The position numbers and the translations under genes are program-made. This document shows, piece after piece, positions 8,785 to 17,879 of a stretch of DNA of 64,000 nt. The number at the start of each line of letters is the position of its first letter. The stretch's first letter is position 1. Under the pieces are notes generated by a model that saw only the letters and a list, made by a program, of their open reading frames with translations, was not told the DNA's origin and made no database searches. Source of the stretch: Pacificispira sp965223125 (GTDB taxonomy: Bacteria > Pseudomonadota > Alphaproteobacteria > UBA8366 > Aestuariispiraceae); contig OZ244984.1 in NCBI GenBank assembly GCA_965223125.1, positions 310,001 through 374,000 on the forward strand. The letters are read 5' to 3'.

Positions 8785-9741
8785 CTATCCTAGTCGAGGT
8801 GCCAGACTGATGATATAGGCGACATAGCCGAGGATCATGATCCCACCCATCACCCGACCGATCCGGCAGTTTTTCAATAACAGACCGGTAATCAGCAAGG
8901 TTGCCGCCAGCATCACCCACAGATCGATATCACGGATATCCGGTTCTATCGTCAGCGGCGCCACCATCGACGTGATCCCCAGGATCGAGAGAACATTGAA
9001 TGTGCAGGACCCAAGGACGTTGGCAATCGCGACATCGGTATGCTTGCGATAGGCTGCAACCGCCGTCGCGGCCAGTTCCGGCAAGGAGGTGCCAAGCGCG
9101 ACGATGGTGAGACCGATCACGGTTTCCGGTACGCCAAAACTGTTGGCGATCCCGATGGCACCCGTCACCATCAGATCCGCCCCCAGAACCAGCCCGGCAA
9201 GCCCCAGGATCGTGAACAGAAAAATCAAAGGCACTGATGTCGGGGCGTTCTCAAGCTCTTCAAGTGCCTCATCGGCATGCAGCTTCTGGGACGCCTGATC
9301 CTTCTTGTCGCGGATATAGGTGATGCCGAGATACAGGAAAAGCAGCAGCAGCATGATAATCCCATGCCACCAGACAATTTCACCATGCAGACCAAGCCCG
9401 ACCAGAATAATGGCCGAAAACACCATCATTCCCGCATCGCGCCGGGCAGACTCCGCGCCGCAGGTCAGCGGCCACATCACCGCCCCAACCCCCAGGATAA
9501 GCAGCAGGTTCGAGATATTGGAGCCAACGACATTACCAATGGCAAGACCGCTCTTGTCGACAAGGGCGGCCTGTATCGTCACGACGAGTTCCGGGGCCGA
9601 TGTCCCGAACCCGACAACGGTCAACCCGATGACGGCGGGGGAGACCCCCAGGAAACGGGCCATCCCCACGGCACCGCGCACGGTAAGCTCGCCCCCCACA
9701 AAAAGAATGGCAAGCCCGGCAACCAGAAATACGACATCCAT
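8785..9741 (-). CDS. Calcium/sodium antiporter, YrbG-type CaCA family
   Basis: A 318-residue integral membrane protein with two inverted alpha-repeat halves. Each half carries the CaCA motif: TVVGFGTSAPELVVT with GNVVGSNISN in the first, and TIVALGTSLPELAAT with NVLGSCTFN in the second. A hydrophilic loop (residues about 145-165) separates the halves. It would exchange Ca2+ (or another cation) for Na+ or H+ across the inner membrane. It is the first gene of a minus-strand run, with a divergent AraC regulator 240 bases upstream. Confidence 0.93.
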   Translation of the reverse strand: MDVVFLVAGLAILFVGGELTVRGAVGMARFLGVSPAVIGLTVVGFGTSAPELVVTIQAALVDKSGLAIGNVVGSNISNLLLILGVGAVMWPLTCGAESARRDAGMMVFSAIILVGLGLHGEIVWWHGIIMLLLLFLYLGITYIRDKKDQASQKLHADEALEELENAPTSVPLIFLFTILGLAGLVLGADLMVTGAIGIANSFGVPETVIGLTIVALGTSLPELAATAVAAYRKHTDVAIANVLGSCTFNVLSILGITSMVAPLTIEPDIRDIDLWVMLAATLLITGLLLKNCRIGRVMGGIMILGYVAYIISLAPRLG

Positions 9742-9982
9742 GAAAGCTCAAAACCCCGCGAAAAGTCGAACGATGTGCCCCAAACACATCTTTGCGCGGC
9801 ATACTCCCACCCATTCGCCGCGCACTCCAATCCTATATGGGTACGGCTTTTCGAAAGGTAAATACAAGTCCGAAGACTCTTTTCAAAAAAATGCATATAG
9901 GAATGCATCAGGTTCATCAGACACCCGTTCCGCAATTTTATCCAAGCGTGACGAGGGGTCAGCATGATACACCTCTGGCATC

Positions 9983-10849
9983 ATGGATGCGTCGACACAG
10001 GAAATGGCAATCAACAGGGATGCGCTGTCCGGTGGGGACAACGTGCGGTTCTGGCGTGATCCACGCTGGGACGACCTGGAATGCCTGCATGCCACCTTCG
10101 TACGGCACGCCTATTCACCGCATACCCACGATACCTATGTCATTGGTGTGATTGAAAGCGGCGTTGAATGCTATCGCCTGAACGGGGTGGAGCACCGTGC
10201 CGTCGCCGGGGATGTCTGCATCGTCAATCCGGGTGAAGTACATGACGGTCGTCCCGGTGATACCGGCTACCGCTACCGGATGTTCTATCCATCGGTCGAC
10301 CTGATTTCCGGATTACAGGAGCAGATCACCGAACGGCCGTCCGGGCAGGTGCATTTCCGACAGGCCCTGTTCCGAGACCCGCAGATCAGCCGCCTGCTGC
10401 TTGGCGCGCATCGCAGCATGGAAACCGCCCCGACGCATATGGAACGGGATTCCGCCCTGATCGAGGCTGCGACCCTGCTGTTGCGGAACCATGCGGTGCT
10501 GCGCAGTCCTGAAATCGGCATCGGTCGGGAAAGCAGGGCCGTGGCCTGCGTCTGTGACTATGTGCAGGACAATCTCGACCAGGAACTCGACCTTTCAACT
10601 CTCGCCGCACTGGTCGGCTTCAGCCCCTATCGTCTGATCCGCAGTTTCCGCCGGGAACGTGGAATAACTCCTCATGCCTGGATCGTCGGACGACGCGTAG
10701 AAAGCGCCAAAATCCTGCTGTCGCGCGGTGCATGCCCGGCTGAAGTTGCGGCATCCTGCGGCTTCTATGATCAGGCGCATCTGACCCGGCATTTCAAGGC
10801 GGCACTGGGGGTGACGCCAGGCAGGTACCGCACCGCATTTCTGCAATAA
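9983..10849 (+). CDS. AraC family transcriptional regulator with N-terminal cupin sensor
   Basis: A 288-residue regulator. Residues about 25-110 form an arabinose-binding-like cupin (HTHDTYVIGVIESG and GDVCIVNPGEVHDG), and residues about 185-285 form two helix-turn-helix motifs ending in the AraC signature HLTRHFKAALGVTPGRYR. The gene is followed 66 bases downstream by azlC and azlD in the same direction. AraC regulators directly before azlCD are common in proteobacteria, so it probably controls that exporter in response to a small ligand, perhaps an amino acid. A second ATG seven codons in (10004) is an alternative start. Confidence 0.92.
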   Translation: MDASTQEMAINRDALSGGDNVRFWRDPRWDDLECLHATFVRHAYSPHTHDTYVIGVIESGVECYRLNGVEHRAVAGDVCIVNPGEVHDGRPGDTGYRYRMFYPSVDLISGLQEQITERPSGQVHFRQALFRDPQISRLLLGAHRSMETAPTHMERDSALIEAATLLLRNHAVLRSPEIGIGRESRAVACVCDYVQDNLDQELDLSTLAALVGFSPYRLIRSFRRERGITPHAWIVGRRVESAKILLSRGACPAEVAASCGFYDQAHLTRHFKAALGVTPGRYRTAFLQ

Positions 10850-10915
10850 TCTACAATCCAACATCTCTATGGGTCTGCTATTCCATCGACAATCCCATAG
10901 TGTCGAAGGTATTCC

Positions 10916-11644
10916 ATGTCCGATTCATCCTCCCCTCATGGCGCCGCTTTCGCCGACGAATTCCGTCGCGGGTTCCGGGACATCGCCCCGTTACTGCTGG
11001 GTGTCGTTCCATTCGCACTGCTGTTCGGAACCCTGGCCGCTCGCAAGGGATTAAGCCCGCTCGAAACCGTCCTGATGTCCGCGACAACCTATGCCGGGGG
11101 TGCGCAATTCGTGTCCATCGATGTCTGGGAGACACCCGTGCCGGTCCTTGCCGTCATACTGGCAACAGCACTGGCCAATACCCGCTATATCCTGATGGGG
11201 GCGGCTTTGCGTCCGCATATCCTGCATATGCCCTGGCTGACACGAATCGGCTTCGTGTCGATCCATTCGGATGAAACCTGGGCACTGGCGTTGCAAAGAT
11301 CGCGGCAAACGGCTCTGACGCCGGGTTACGTGCTGGGCCTGACCCTGATTTTCTACCTGAACTGGCCACTCTGGTGCGGCATCGGTGCCGTGCTGGGCGG
11401 CGCGGTGGAGAATCCGTCACGGTTCGGCGCGGATTTCATGTTCGTCGCCATGTTCCTGTGCCTGATCCGGGGCATGTGGCAGGGGCGAAGTTCCCTCATC
11501 GCAATCCTGGGCTCCGCCTGCTGCGCCCTGATCGCGTATCACAGCCTGCCGGGCCACTGGTATATCTTCATCGGCGCGCTGGGAGGGATGCTCGCGGTTA
11601 TCCTGTTCAACGGGACGACACGTCGCCAGGAGCAGGCACAATGA
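10916..11644 (+). CDS. azlC: AzlC family branched-chain amino acid exporter, large subunit
   Basis: A 242-residue membrane protein with about six or seven hydrophobic segments. Family marks are the N-terminal GFRDIAPLLLGVVPFALLFG, the TYAGGAQF segment and the internal NTRYILMGAAL. AzlC with its small partner AzlD exports branched-chain amino acids or their analogues. The stop overlaps the azlD start as ATGA, indicating translational coupling. An inverted repeat (ctatggg/cccatag, 10867-10900) lies just upstream and could be a regulator site. Confidence 0.93.
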   Translation: MSDSSSPHGAAFADEFRRGFRDIAPLLLGVVPFALLFGTLAARKGLSPLETVLMSATTYAGGAQFVSIDVWETPVPVLAVILATALANTRYILMGAALRPHILHMPWLTRIGFVSIHSDETWALALQRSRQTALTPGYVLGLTLIFYLNWPLWCGIGAVLGGAVENPSRFGADFMFVAMFLCLIRGMWQGRSSLIAILGSACCALIAYHSLPGHWYIFIGALGGMLAVILFNGTTRRQEQAQ

Positions 11645-11940
11645 CCATCGATCCCATTCACCTGATGACACTGGCCGGGATGGCGGCGGTCACCCTGCTC
11701 TTCCGCTTCGGGGGATATCTGCTGGTTCGACATATCGAATTGCGCGGTCGTGCAAAGACGGCAATGGAAGCCATGCCCGCAGCCGTGCTGACCGCATTGA
11801 CCGTCCCCATGGTTCTAGCCACCGGCCCGGCGGAAACCCTGGCCGCAGGCATCACCATACTGGCGGCCTGGCGACTGCCGCTGATCGCCGCCGTCTGCAT
11901 CGGCACCGGTGCCGTGGTGCTGTTACGAGCGGTACTCTGA
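11641..11940 (+). CDS. azlD: AzlD domain protein, small subunit of the branched-chain amino acid exporter
   Basis: A 99-residue, strongly hydrophobic protein with three to four predicted membrane segments. The motifs RFGGYLL near the N-terminus and MPAAVLTALTVPMVL in the middle are typical of AzlD. The chosen ATG overlaps the azlC stop codon; longer in-frame translations upstream run antisense-like through azlC and are not protein-like. It ends ten bases before a convergent gene. Confidence 0.92.
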   Translation: MTIDPIHLMTLAGMAAVTLLFRFGGYLLVRHIELRGRAKTAMEAMPAAVLTALTVPMVLATGPAETLAAGITILAAWRLPLIAAVCIGTGAVVLLRAVL

Positions 11941-11950
11941 AATCTGAATT

Positions 11951-12838
11951 CTAGTGCTTGCGTTCGACCACGAAGCGGGCGAGCGCGCGCAGCATATCCG
12001 CCTTTTCATCGAAAATCTTCAGGTGGTCTATCGCCTGGTTGGCAAGGTGATTGGCCTGGGCGCGCGCCCGTTCGGCACCGAGGACCGAGACGAAGGTCGC
12101 CTTGCCCTTTTCCGCATCCTTTCGCAGCGCCTTTCCGACCCGTGCGGCATCGCCCTCAATATCCAGCAGATCGTCCGCTATCTGAAAGGCAAGGCCCATA
12201 TCATGTGTATAGCCCCGCAGGGCCTCCCGCGCGGAGGTCGGTGCCCGCCCCAGAATGGCACCGGCCTGACAGCCGAAATCAATCAGCCGCCCGGTCTTGA
12301 GTCGTTGCAGCCTTGTGATCGCGCCGATATCCAGCGCCGCATCTTCCGCCTTCAGATCAATCATCTGCCCGCCGACCATACCATGCGCACCCGCAGCCTG
12401 GGCCAGTTCCTGAATCAGTTCGCACCGCACCGCCGGATTGGTATGCGTCGAATCGGAGGCCAGGACACTGAATGCACGGGTCAGCAGTCCATCCCCGGCC
12501 AGAATCGCCGTTGCCTCGTCATAGCGCTTATGCACCGTGGGCTTTCCACGCCGCAGCGCATCGTCATCCATAGCGGGCAGATCGTCATGCACCAGCGAAT
12601 AGCAGTGCACCATTTCCAGTGCCGCCCCGGCTCGCAGCGCGGAATTCTGCGAAACCCCGAACAGACCCGCACTTTCGGCGACAAGAAACGGTCGGATCCG
12701 CTTGCCCCCGTCAAGCGTTGCATAGCGCATCGCCTCCAGCAGCCTACGCTCCGGCGCATTGTCGAGCGGAAGCAAACGGTCCAGGACACCTTCCAGCCGT
12801 TCGGCAAAGCTGGCCATCGCCCGTGCGAGATCACTCAT
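11951..12838 (-). CDS. ispA: Polyprenyl (farnesyl/geranylgeranyl) diphosphate synthase
   Basis: A 295-residue short-chain prenyl transferase. The first Asp-rich motif is HDDLPAMDDDALRRGKPT and the second is QIADDLLDIEGD, with the conserved GGKRIRP near the N-terminus. It condenses isopentenyl diphosphate with allylic diphosphates to make C15 or C20 precursors for quinones, hopanoids and undecaprenyl phosphate. The residues before the first Asp-rich motif are those of the bacterial short-chain class. It follows xseB with a gap of about 45 bases. In many alphaproteobacteria dxs comes next; here azlD lies there instead. Confidence 0.95.
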   Translation of the reverse strand: MSDLARAMASFAERLEGVLDRLLPLDNAPERRLLEAMRYATLDGGKRIRPFLVAESAGLFGVSQNSALRAGAALEMVHCYSLVHDDLPAMDDDALRRGKPTVHKRYDEATAILAGDGLLTRAFSVLASDSTHTNPAVRCELIQELAQAAGAHGMVGGQMIDLKAEDAALDIGAITRLQRLKTGRLIDFGCQAGAILGRAPTSAREALRGYTHDMGLAFQIADDLLDIEGDAARVGKALRKDAEKGKATFVSVLGAERARAQANHLANQAIDHLKIFDEKADMLRALARFVVERKH

Positions 12839-12884
12839 GAAAGAAGAAATCCTTTGAAACAGGGAAAAGATAGGGAGACAGGGA

Positions 12885-13133
12885 TCAGTCGATCTGGCCG
12901 GGTTCGGAACCTATGGCACCATCCGCACCGACCGTGATCCTGTCGATCCGTGCCTTTGCACCCGCAAGCTTCTTTTCGCAATGCTGCTTCAGGGCGGCAC
13001 CACGCTCATAGGCGGCGATGCTCGCCTCCAGTTCGATGTCACCGGATTCAAGGCCCCGGACAATGGTCTCCAGTTCGGCCATTGCCTGCTCAAAACTCAG
13101 TGCATCAATATCCGGCTTCGCTGCGTCGTTCAT
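12885..13133 (-). CDS. xseB: Exodeoxyribonuclease VII small subunit
   Basis: An 82-residue protein whose N-terminal SFEQAMAELETIVRGLESGDIELEASIAAYERGAALK pattern (about residues 13-49) matches the XseB helical hairpin. It joins XseA to form exonuclease VII, which degrades single-stranded DNA. The length is normal and there is no second candidate start. It precedes ispA, a conserved order. Confidence 0.96.
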   Translation of the reverse strand: MNDAAKPDIDALSFEQAMAELETIVRGLESGDIELEASIAAYERGAALKQHCEKKLAGAKARIDRITVGADGAIGSEPGQID

Positions 13134-13306
13134 ACCCCACCCTTGTCGGCTATATCCTGAATGCCCAGTTTACGGTGTGCCGCCCCCGCCGCGCAACCGC
13201 TCCGCCGCAAATATCAAAAAACTCCACAAAACGGTAAATGCGGGTCGCCTAATCGGGACGTGACGATTAGTCTGCGCCCAAATCACGGACTTGAAAAGGT
13301 TGACCG

Positions 13307-14233
13307 ATGAAGACATTGCTGTTCACGCATCCGGCTTGTGCCGGTCACGATATGGGGCCAGGCCATCCGGAACAGCCCGCCCGTCTGGCCGCCGTCCTGG
13401 CTGCCCTGGAAGGGCCGGATTTTGCCGATCTGGAACGCCGGGAAGCCCCTGAAACTTCGCGTGACAGACTGCTTTTGATGCATCCCGCCGCTTATGTTGA
13501 CGGTTTGCTGGCGGCGTTTCCGACGACGGGTCGGGTTCAGATCGATGCCGATACCGCCCTCAGCCCCGGATCCCGTGAGGCCGCCATGCGGGCGGTCGGG
13601 GGTGTCGTTGCCGCAGTAGATGCGGTGATGCGGGGAGAGACGAAGCGTGCCTTCTGCGCCGTGCGCCCACCCGGCCATCATGCCGAGCCGGATCGCACCA
13701 TGGGGTTCTGTCTGTTCAACAATATCGCCATCGGTGCCGCCCATGCCCGCGATGCCTATCATCTGCACCGAATCGCGGTGATCGATTTCGATGTTCATCA
13801 TGGCAACGGCACCCAGGCAATGTTTGAAAGCGATCCGATGCTGTTCTATGGCTCGACACACCAAATGCCACTTTATCCGGGCACCGGGCGTCCTTCTGAA
13901 ACCGGCATAGCGGAGAATATCGTCAATATTGCCCTGCCGCCATTTGGTGGGTCTGACGAATTCCGTACCGCTTTCAAGAATCACGTGCTGCCAAAACTGG
14001 ATGCTTTCGGCCCGGAACTTCTGTTGATTTCAGCCGGGTTTGATGCCCATCGCGATGATCCGCTGGCCCAGGAGAATCTGGATGAATCGGATTTTGCCTG
14101 GGTCACGTCGGAACTGGTCGCCATTGCCGAACGGCACTGTCAGGGGAAAGTCGTCTCGGCATTGGAAGGTGGCTACGATCTGGACGCCTTGGGTCGTTCC
14201 GCAGCGGCCCATTTGCGGGCACTGATGGCGTAA
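13307..14233 (+). CDS. Histone deacetylase-like amidohydrolase (class II HDAC family)
   Basis: A 308-residue arginase-fold zinc hydrolase. Zinc and catalytic motifs are complete: RPPGHHAEP (tandem His), IDFDVHHGNGTQ (Asp and His ligands), GFDAHRDDPLA (Asp ligand) and the C-terminal LEGGYDL. Bacterial members act on acetylpolyamines, acetoin-related or acetylated proteins; the substrate is not clear. It is transcribed divergently from xseB. An inverted repeat (ctaatcg/cgattag, 13249-13270) sits in the shared upstream region. Confidence 0.94.
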   Translation: MKTLLFTHPACAGHDMGPGHPEQPARLAAVLAALEGPDFADLERREAPETSRDRLLLMHPAAYVDGLLAAFPTTGRVQIDADTALSPGSREAAMRAVGGVVAAVDAVMRGETKRAFCAVRPPGHHAEPDRTMGFCLFNNIAIGAAHARDAYHLHRIAVIDFDVHHGNGTQAMFESDPMLFYGSTHQMPLYPGTGRPSETGIAENIVNIALPPFGGSDEFRTAFKNHVLPKLDAFGPELLLISAGFDAHRDDPLAQENLDESDFAWVTSELVAIAERHCQGKVVSALEGGYDLDALGRSAAAHLRALMA

Positions 14234-14240
14234 CCGCGCG

Positions 14241-14681
14241 TCAGTCTGGCGCGTCCTCCATCGGCAAGCCCTGTCTGATCCAACCCGGCTGTGATCCACG
14301 CCCCATTACGCCCTCCCGTACATTGTAAACCCCGGTGAATCCCTGCGCTGCCAGGAAGGAGGTTGCCCAGCTCGACCGGATTCCAGTCGCGCAGATCAGG
14401 GCGATTGGTGCCGCCCTGTCCCCGCCCACCGCCGCCAGAACGGCGGACAGGAACTCCGTCGGCCCGCCCGGATCATGCATTGTGATGGCCGATGCACCTG
14501 CGGGAATACCGCTGACGGCCCACTCCGACGGTCGACGGATATCGATCAATGTCACACTGCCCGCCTGAAGCATGCGGTGGGCTGTCGGCGCGTCGATGAT
14601 ACCGTCCTGCGCGCCAGACATGGGGATCCAGAGCAGCATCAGAGATGCCAGAATGATACATTTAGCGAAAATCCGAGGCAT
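14241..14681 (-). CDS. Secreted rhodanese-like domain protein
   Basis: A 146-residue protein with an N-terminal signal peptide (hydrophobic core ASLMLLWIPMSG, probable cleavage after SGA) and a single rhodanese domain. The active-site loop is Cys-Ala-Thr-Gly-Ile-Arg-Ser, so the catalytic cysteine is retained. VTLIDIRRPSEW is the typical N-terminal strand. A periplasmic sulfurtransferase or redox role is likely, but the donor and acceptor are unknown. It is convergent with the HDAC-like gene, with 7 bases between stops. Confidence 0.9.
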   Translation of the reverse strand: MPRIFAKCIILASLMLLWIPMSGAQDGIIDAPTAHRMLQAGSVTLIDIRRPSEWAVSGIPAGASAITMHDPGGPTEFLSAVLAAVGGDRAAPIALICATGIRSSWATSFLAAQGFTGVYNVREGVMGRGSQPGWIRQGLPMEDAPD

Positions 14682-14848
14682 GACGGAGTCTCCGAAAGAC
14701 GATCATTTGTCACCCTTTACATATCCCTGTGCGGGTTGCTGAACAATCCATCCACACCTCAATCCTGCGTGAGGTCCACACGCCCCTTGGCGCGGGAAGT
14801 GTGGAAGCGTATTCTATACCCTGCATCAGAGGAAAAGTGAGACAGCGA

Positions 14849-15970
14849 ATGGTCGAAAAGCTGACAGCGACAGACGTGCAGCGCCTGCTCACCGACCCTT
14901 CAGGCGTGAACAGGGCCGATGCCGCTGGCAAGATCGCCGCGCAATTCGGAACCGGAAGGTTGACCGAGGGCGAGAGAAAGATCGCCGAGGATATTTTCAA
15001 GATCATGGTGCAGGATGTCGAGGAACAGGTGCGCAGTGCCCTGTCCCGGCAATTGAAGGATGCGTCTGGCCTGTCGCACGATCTGGCCAAAACGCTGGCA
15101 ACAGATCTGTCCGATGCCGTCGCCGTGCCGATGCTACAGTTTTCCTCTGCGCTGAGCGACGCCGATCTGGTGGAAATCGTGAGGGCTCAGAATGCAGAGC
15201 GCACCAAAGCGGTCGCCGAGCGTCCCCAGGTTTCCACCATGGTCTCGGATGCCATCGTCGAACATGGTGATGAAGAATCCGTGGTCGCGCTGGTATCCAA
15301 TACCGGGGCGGAAATCAGCGAGAAATCCCTGAACAAGGTGGTCGAGACCTATGGTGATTCTCCACGGGTACAGAACCCGCTGGTCCACCGCCCCACATTG
15401 CCGATGAAGATCGCAGAAAAACTGGTTGCACGGGTTGCAGACAATCTGAAGTCCTATCTGGTGCAGCATCACGAATTACCAGAGCAGACGGCCACCGATC
15501 TGATCCTGCAAAGCCGGGAGAAAGCAACTCTGGGACTGAGCGGTCAGGGCGACGTCGAGGAACTGGTCACGCAGTTGAAGGAGAATGGACGCCTCACCCC
15601 CTCAATCATCCTGCGGGCGCTCTGCGTCGGCGATATCGGGTTTTTCGAACATTCATTGGCCGTCCTTTCGGGCGTTCCGGTCAGCAATGCCCGCATCCTG
15701 ATCCATGACGAGGGCGACCTCGGCATGCGCTCGCTCTATCAGAAGGCGGGTATGCCACCGGGTCTGCTGCCTGCCTATCGCTCCGCCCTGGAAATGGTGC
15801 TGAATGCCGAAATGGAACGGATCGATGAAGATCCGGAACACCGCATGCGGCGACTGCTTGAACGGGTTCTGACCGAGCATGAGGAGATCGTTGAGGAATT
15901 CGGGGTCGACAATGTCGAATACCTTCTGACGAAATTCGGTCGGCTGACCCAGGCCCCCAACGCGACCTGA
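14849..15970 (+). CDS. DUF2336 domain-containing protein
   Basis: A 373-residue soluble, mostly helical protein without signal or membrane segments. Repeated short helical units such as MVSDAIVEHGDEESVVALVSN give it a HEAT/ARM-like look, as expected for DUF2336, a family largely confined to alphaproteobacteria and of unknown function. The frame is open 40 codons upstream, but those residues are not family-like and the ATG at 14849 follows a gaggaaa site. It is convergent with the PAS regulator gene (3 bases between stops). Confidence 0.87.
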   Translation: MVEKLTATDVQRLLTDPSGVNRADAAGKIAAQFGTGRLTEGERKIAEDIFKIMVQDVEEQVRSALSRQLKDASGLSHDLAKTLATDLSDAVAVPMLQFSSALSDADLVEIVRAQNAERTKAVAERPQVSTMVSDAIVEHGDEESVVALVSNTGAEISEKSLNKVVETYGDSPRVQNPLVHRPTLPMKIAEKLVARVADNLKSYLVQHHELPEQTATDLILQSREKATLGLSGQGDVEELVTQLKENGRLTPSIILRALCVGDIGFFEHSLAVLSGVPVSNARILIHDEGDLGMRSLYQKAGMPPGLLPAYRSALEMVLNAEMERIDEDPEHRMRRLLERVLTEHEEIVEEFGVDNVEYLLTKFGRLTQAPNAT

Positions 15971-15973
15971 TGC

Positions 15974-16741
15974 CTATCCCGTCCCGATATCGCGCGCGAT
16001 TCCCATGAAGTACCGAACGATACCGGCCTCATCCGAAATCGGTGTAACGGTAAGATGGCACAGATAGGACGTGCCATCCTTCCTGTAGTTCACCAACGCA
16101 CCACTTGTTCCACATCGGCGATCAATGGCGTTCCGAATGGTGCGCCGGATGGCAGGATCCGTCCCCTCCCCTTGCAGCATCGTCGGTGCCTTCCCGACGG
16201 CTTCCTCTGAAGAATACCCTGTCAGGCGGCTGAATGCCGAATTGGCGGATAGTATGATCGGCACCTGCCCCGGTGCCGGTGCATCGGTGATAAGCACCGC
16301 ATCCGTAATCGACTCCGACAACCGCGATGCGACATCCGGCACGGTTTCCTGCTGGTCCGCCAGCAAATCCGATATCCGCTGGAACAGTGGATTGAATATC
16401 GCATGAAAGCCTGCATCCGGTTCTATGATCTGACGCCGCGTATCCCGGTCATCCCGATGCAATGAGATCGCTTTGCGAGCAACCAGCCCGTCAATACTGC
16501 GCCTGACCGTCGTGCGGGGGAGGTCTAGCGCCGACGTCGTCGTCGCCACATCGGGCGAGAGTCCCTTGGTCCAGTCCCGCGCCAGGGAAAGCATGACCAG
16601 CCAATCCAGGCTGCGTTCTAAGCTCAGTCCTGCCTGTGATCGGGCACGAGCAATGGCCCGTTCAAAATCCCACTGCCGCTCTATCCGGGCCGCCCAATCA
16701 TCGATGTGATCATCCTTTGGCGCGCGACGATCATCATGCAT
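15974..16741 (-). CDS. Winged-helix/PAS regulator with a LOV-like PAS domain lacking the photoactive cysteine
   Basis: About 255 residues. Residues about 40-115 look like a MarR-type winged helix (LPRTTVRRSIDGLVARKAI and a DRDTRRQI wing). Residues about 145-255 form a PAS domain with strong LOV character: RLTGYSSEEAVG, LQGEGTDPAI, VNYRKDGT and YFMGIARDIG. In LOV photosensors the segment GRNCRFLQ carries the flavin-adduct cysteine; here it reads GKAPTMLQ, so Cys is replaced by Pro. It may still bind flavin as a redox sensor, or another ligand. I chose the third in-frame ATG because a GGAGG site lies seven bases before it. An IS630 element sits 62 bases upstream and may separate the gene from its promoter. 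Confidence 0.82.
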   Translation of the reverse strand: MHDDRRAPKDDHIDDWAARIERQWDFERAIARARSQAGLSLERSLDWLVMLSLARDWTKGLSPDVATTTSALDLPRTTVRRSIDGLVARKAISLHRDDRDTRRQIIEPDAGFHAIFNPLFQRISDLLADQQETVPDVASRLSESITDAVLITDAPAPGQVPIILSANSAFSRLTGYSSEEAVGKAPTMLQGEGTDPAIRRTIRNAIDRRCGTSGALVNYRKDGTSYLCHLTVTPISDEAGIVRYFMGIARDIGTG

Positions 16742-16803
16742 TCCCATGCCTCCAGAATAGATATACACAATGTCATGACAATTGCAGGACCTGCAACCTT
16801 CTA

Positions 16804-16825
16804 GAGCATTTTGAGTTTAATATGG
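16804..16825 (+). repeat. IS630 terminal inverted repeat (end near transposase C-terminus)
   Basis: Reads inward from the TA as GAGCATTTTGAGTTTAAT; about 16 of 22 positions match the complement of the opposite end. Boundaries are set by the duplicated TA. Confidence 0.8.
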
Positions 16826-17769
16826 CTCATATCCGCAGGCCCTGAAGAAGTTTGCACATTCGAGCGGCGTGTAGGTTTCGATAGCTTTGGCTATTTCGTT
16901 CCAGAGATTGTCTACGGTGCGGGCTGCGGCTTTGCGCAGGAACGCCTTGAGCTTGGAGAAGGCCATTTCGATGGGGTTGAGGTCGGGGCTGTAGGGCGGC
17001 AAGAAGCGTAGTTTGGCCCCAACCGCTTCGATGGCCTCGCGCACGGCGACCGGTTTGTGGGCGGGTAGATTGTCCATGATGACGATATCGCCGGGACGCA
17101 GTGTGGGGACGAGAACCTGTTCGATATAGGCAAGGAAGGCGGCCCCGTTCATGGCCCCGTCGAGGACCATCGGCGCGGTCATGCCCGACAGGCGCAACGC
17201 CCCGGTAAAGGTGGTGGTTTTCCAGTGCCCGTGCGGAAGCGAAGCCCGGCAGCGTTCCCCTTTGCGTGCCCGCCCACGCAAGCGCGCCATCTTTGTGGAC
17301 GCCCCGGTCTCGTCGATGAAGATCAGTTTTTCGGGGTCGAGATCGTGCTGGCCGTCGAACCAGGCTTGGCGGGCCGCAGCGACGTCTTCGCGAGCCTGTT
17401 CGGCAGCATGGCCTGTCTTTTTTTAAAAGTGATCCCGCGTTTCTTCAACCAATTATGGATCGTGGACGGATCAACCGCCTCGCTACGTTCTGTCCGAAGC
17501 CGTTCAGCCATCTCTGCCAGCGTGATGTCCTTGCCCCCCGCTTCGACCAATCCAAGAAGGAAGCTTGCATGGGCGTCCAGGCGCGAGCCACCTGGATTGC
17601 CCTTACGTCCCGGCACAATGTCGCCACTTGTGCGCCACAGCCGGTGCCAGCGGCCCGCCGTGCTCTCGCCAATACAAAACCGACGGCCCGCCGCGCGGAT
17701 CGACAGACCCTCTTCATTAATCGCCCGTACCACCCGCCAACGCAGGTCAACACTCAACGATGCCGCCAT
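16817..17769 (-). CDS. IS630-family transposase, ORFA/ORFB joined by -1 frameshift
   Basis: The first frame (from ATG at 17769, 148 codons) holds the helix-turn-helix DNA-binding part, including GLSIRAAGRRF and STIHNWLKKRG. The second frame (ending at 16817) holds the DDE core: second Asp in IVIMDNLPAHK and Glu in YSPDLNPIE. The first catalytic Asp, in FIDETGAS, is encoded only in the second frame upstream of its first ATG, so a -1 shift is needed to make a complete triad. A TTTTAAAAAAAG tract (17428-17417 on the minus strand) is the obvious slip site. The joined product would be about 317 residues, normal for the family. A simple disabling frameshift is the alternative. Confidence 0.85.
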
Positions 17770-17839
17770 CTTCGCCTCCGTGATTTCACGGAACCTAATG
17801 AATCAGAGTTCGCAACTCATGGGAATCCCCCGTAGCGAG

Positions 17840-17861
17840 TCAAATTACGATCAAATCGCTC
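17840..17861 (-). repeat. IS630 terminal inverted repeat (end upstream of transposase)
   Basis: On the minus strand it reads inward as GAGCGATTTGATCGTAAT and matches the other end at GAGC, TTTGA and TAAT. The transposase start lies about 70 bases inside. Confidence 0.8.
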
Positions 17862-17879
17862 TAGAGAACCGGGATATTC

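Larger units (their letters stand above)
16804..17861 (-). mobile_element. IS630-family insertion sequence, complete with TA target duplication
   Basis: A 1058-bp element bounded by TA at 16802-16803 and 17862-17863, the target duplication expected for the IS630/Tc1 group. The ends are imperfect inverted repeats beginning GAGC, with matching TTTGA and TAAT blocks further in. It encodes one transposase split over two frames. The element lies between the TRAP permease stop and the PAS regulator start and disrupts no recognisable gene. Everything needed for activity appears present. Confidence 0.88.
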
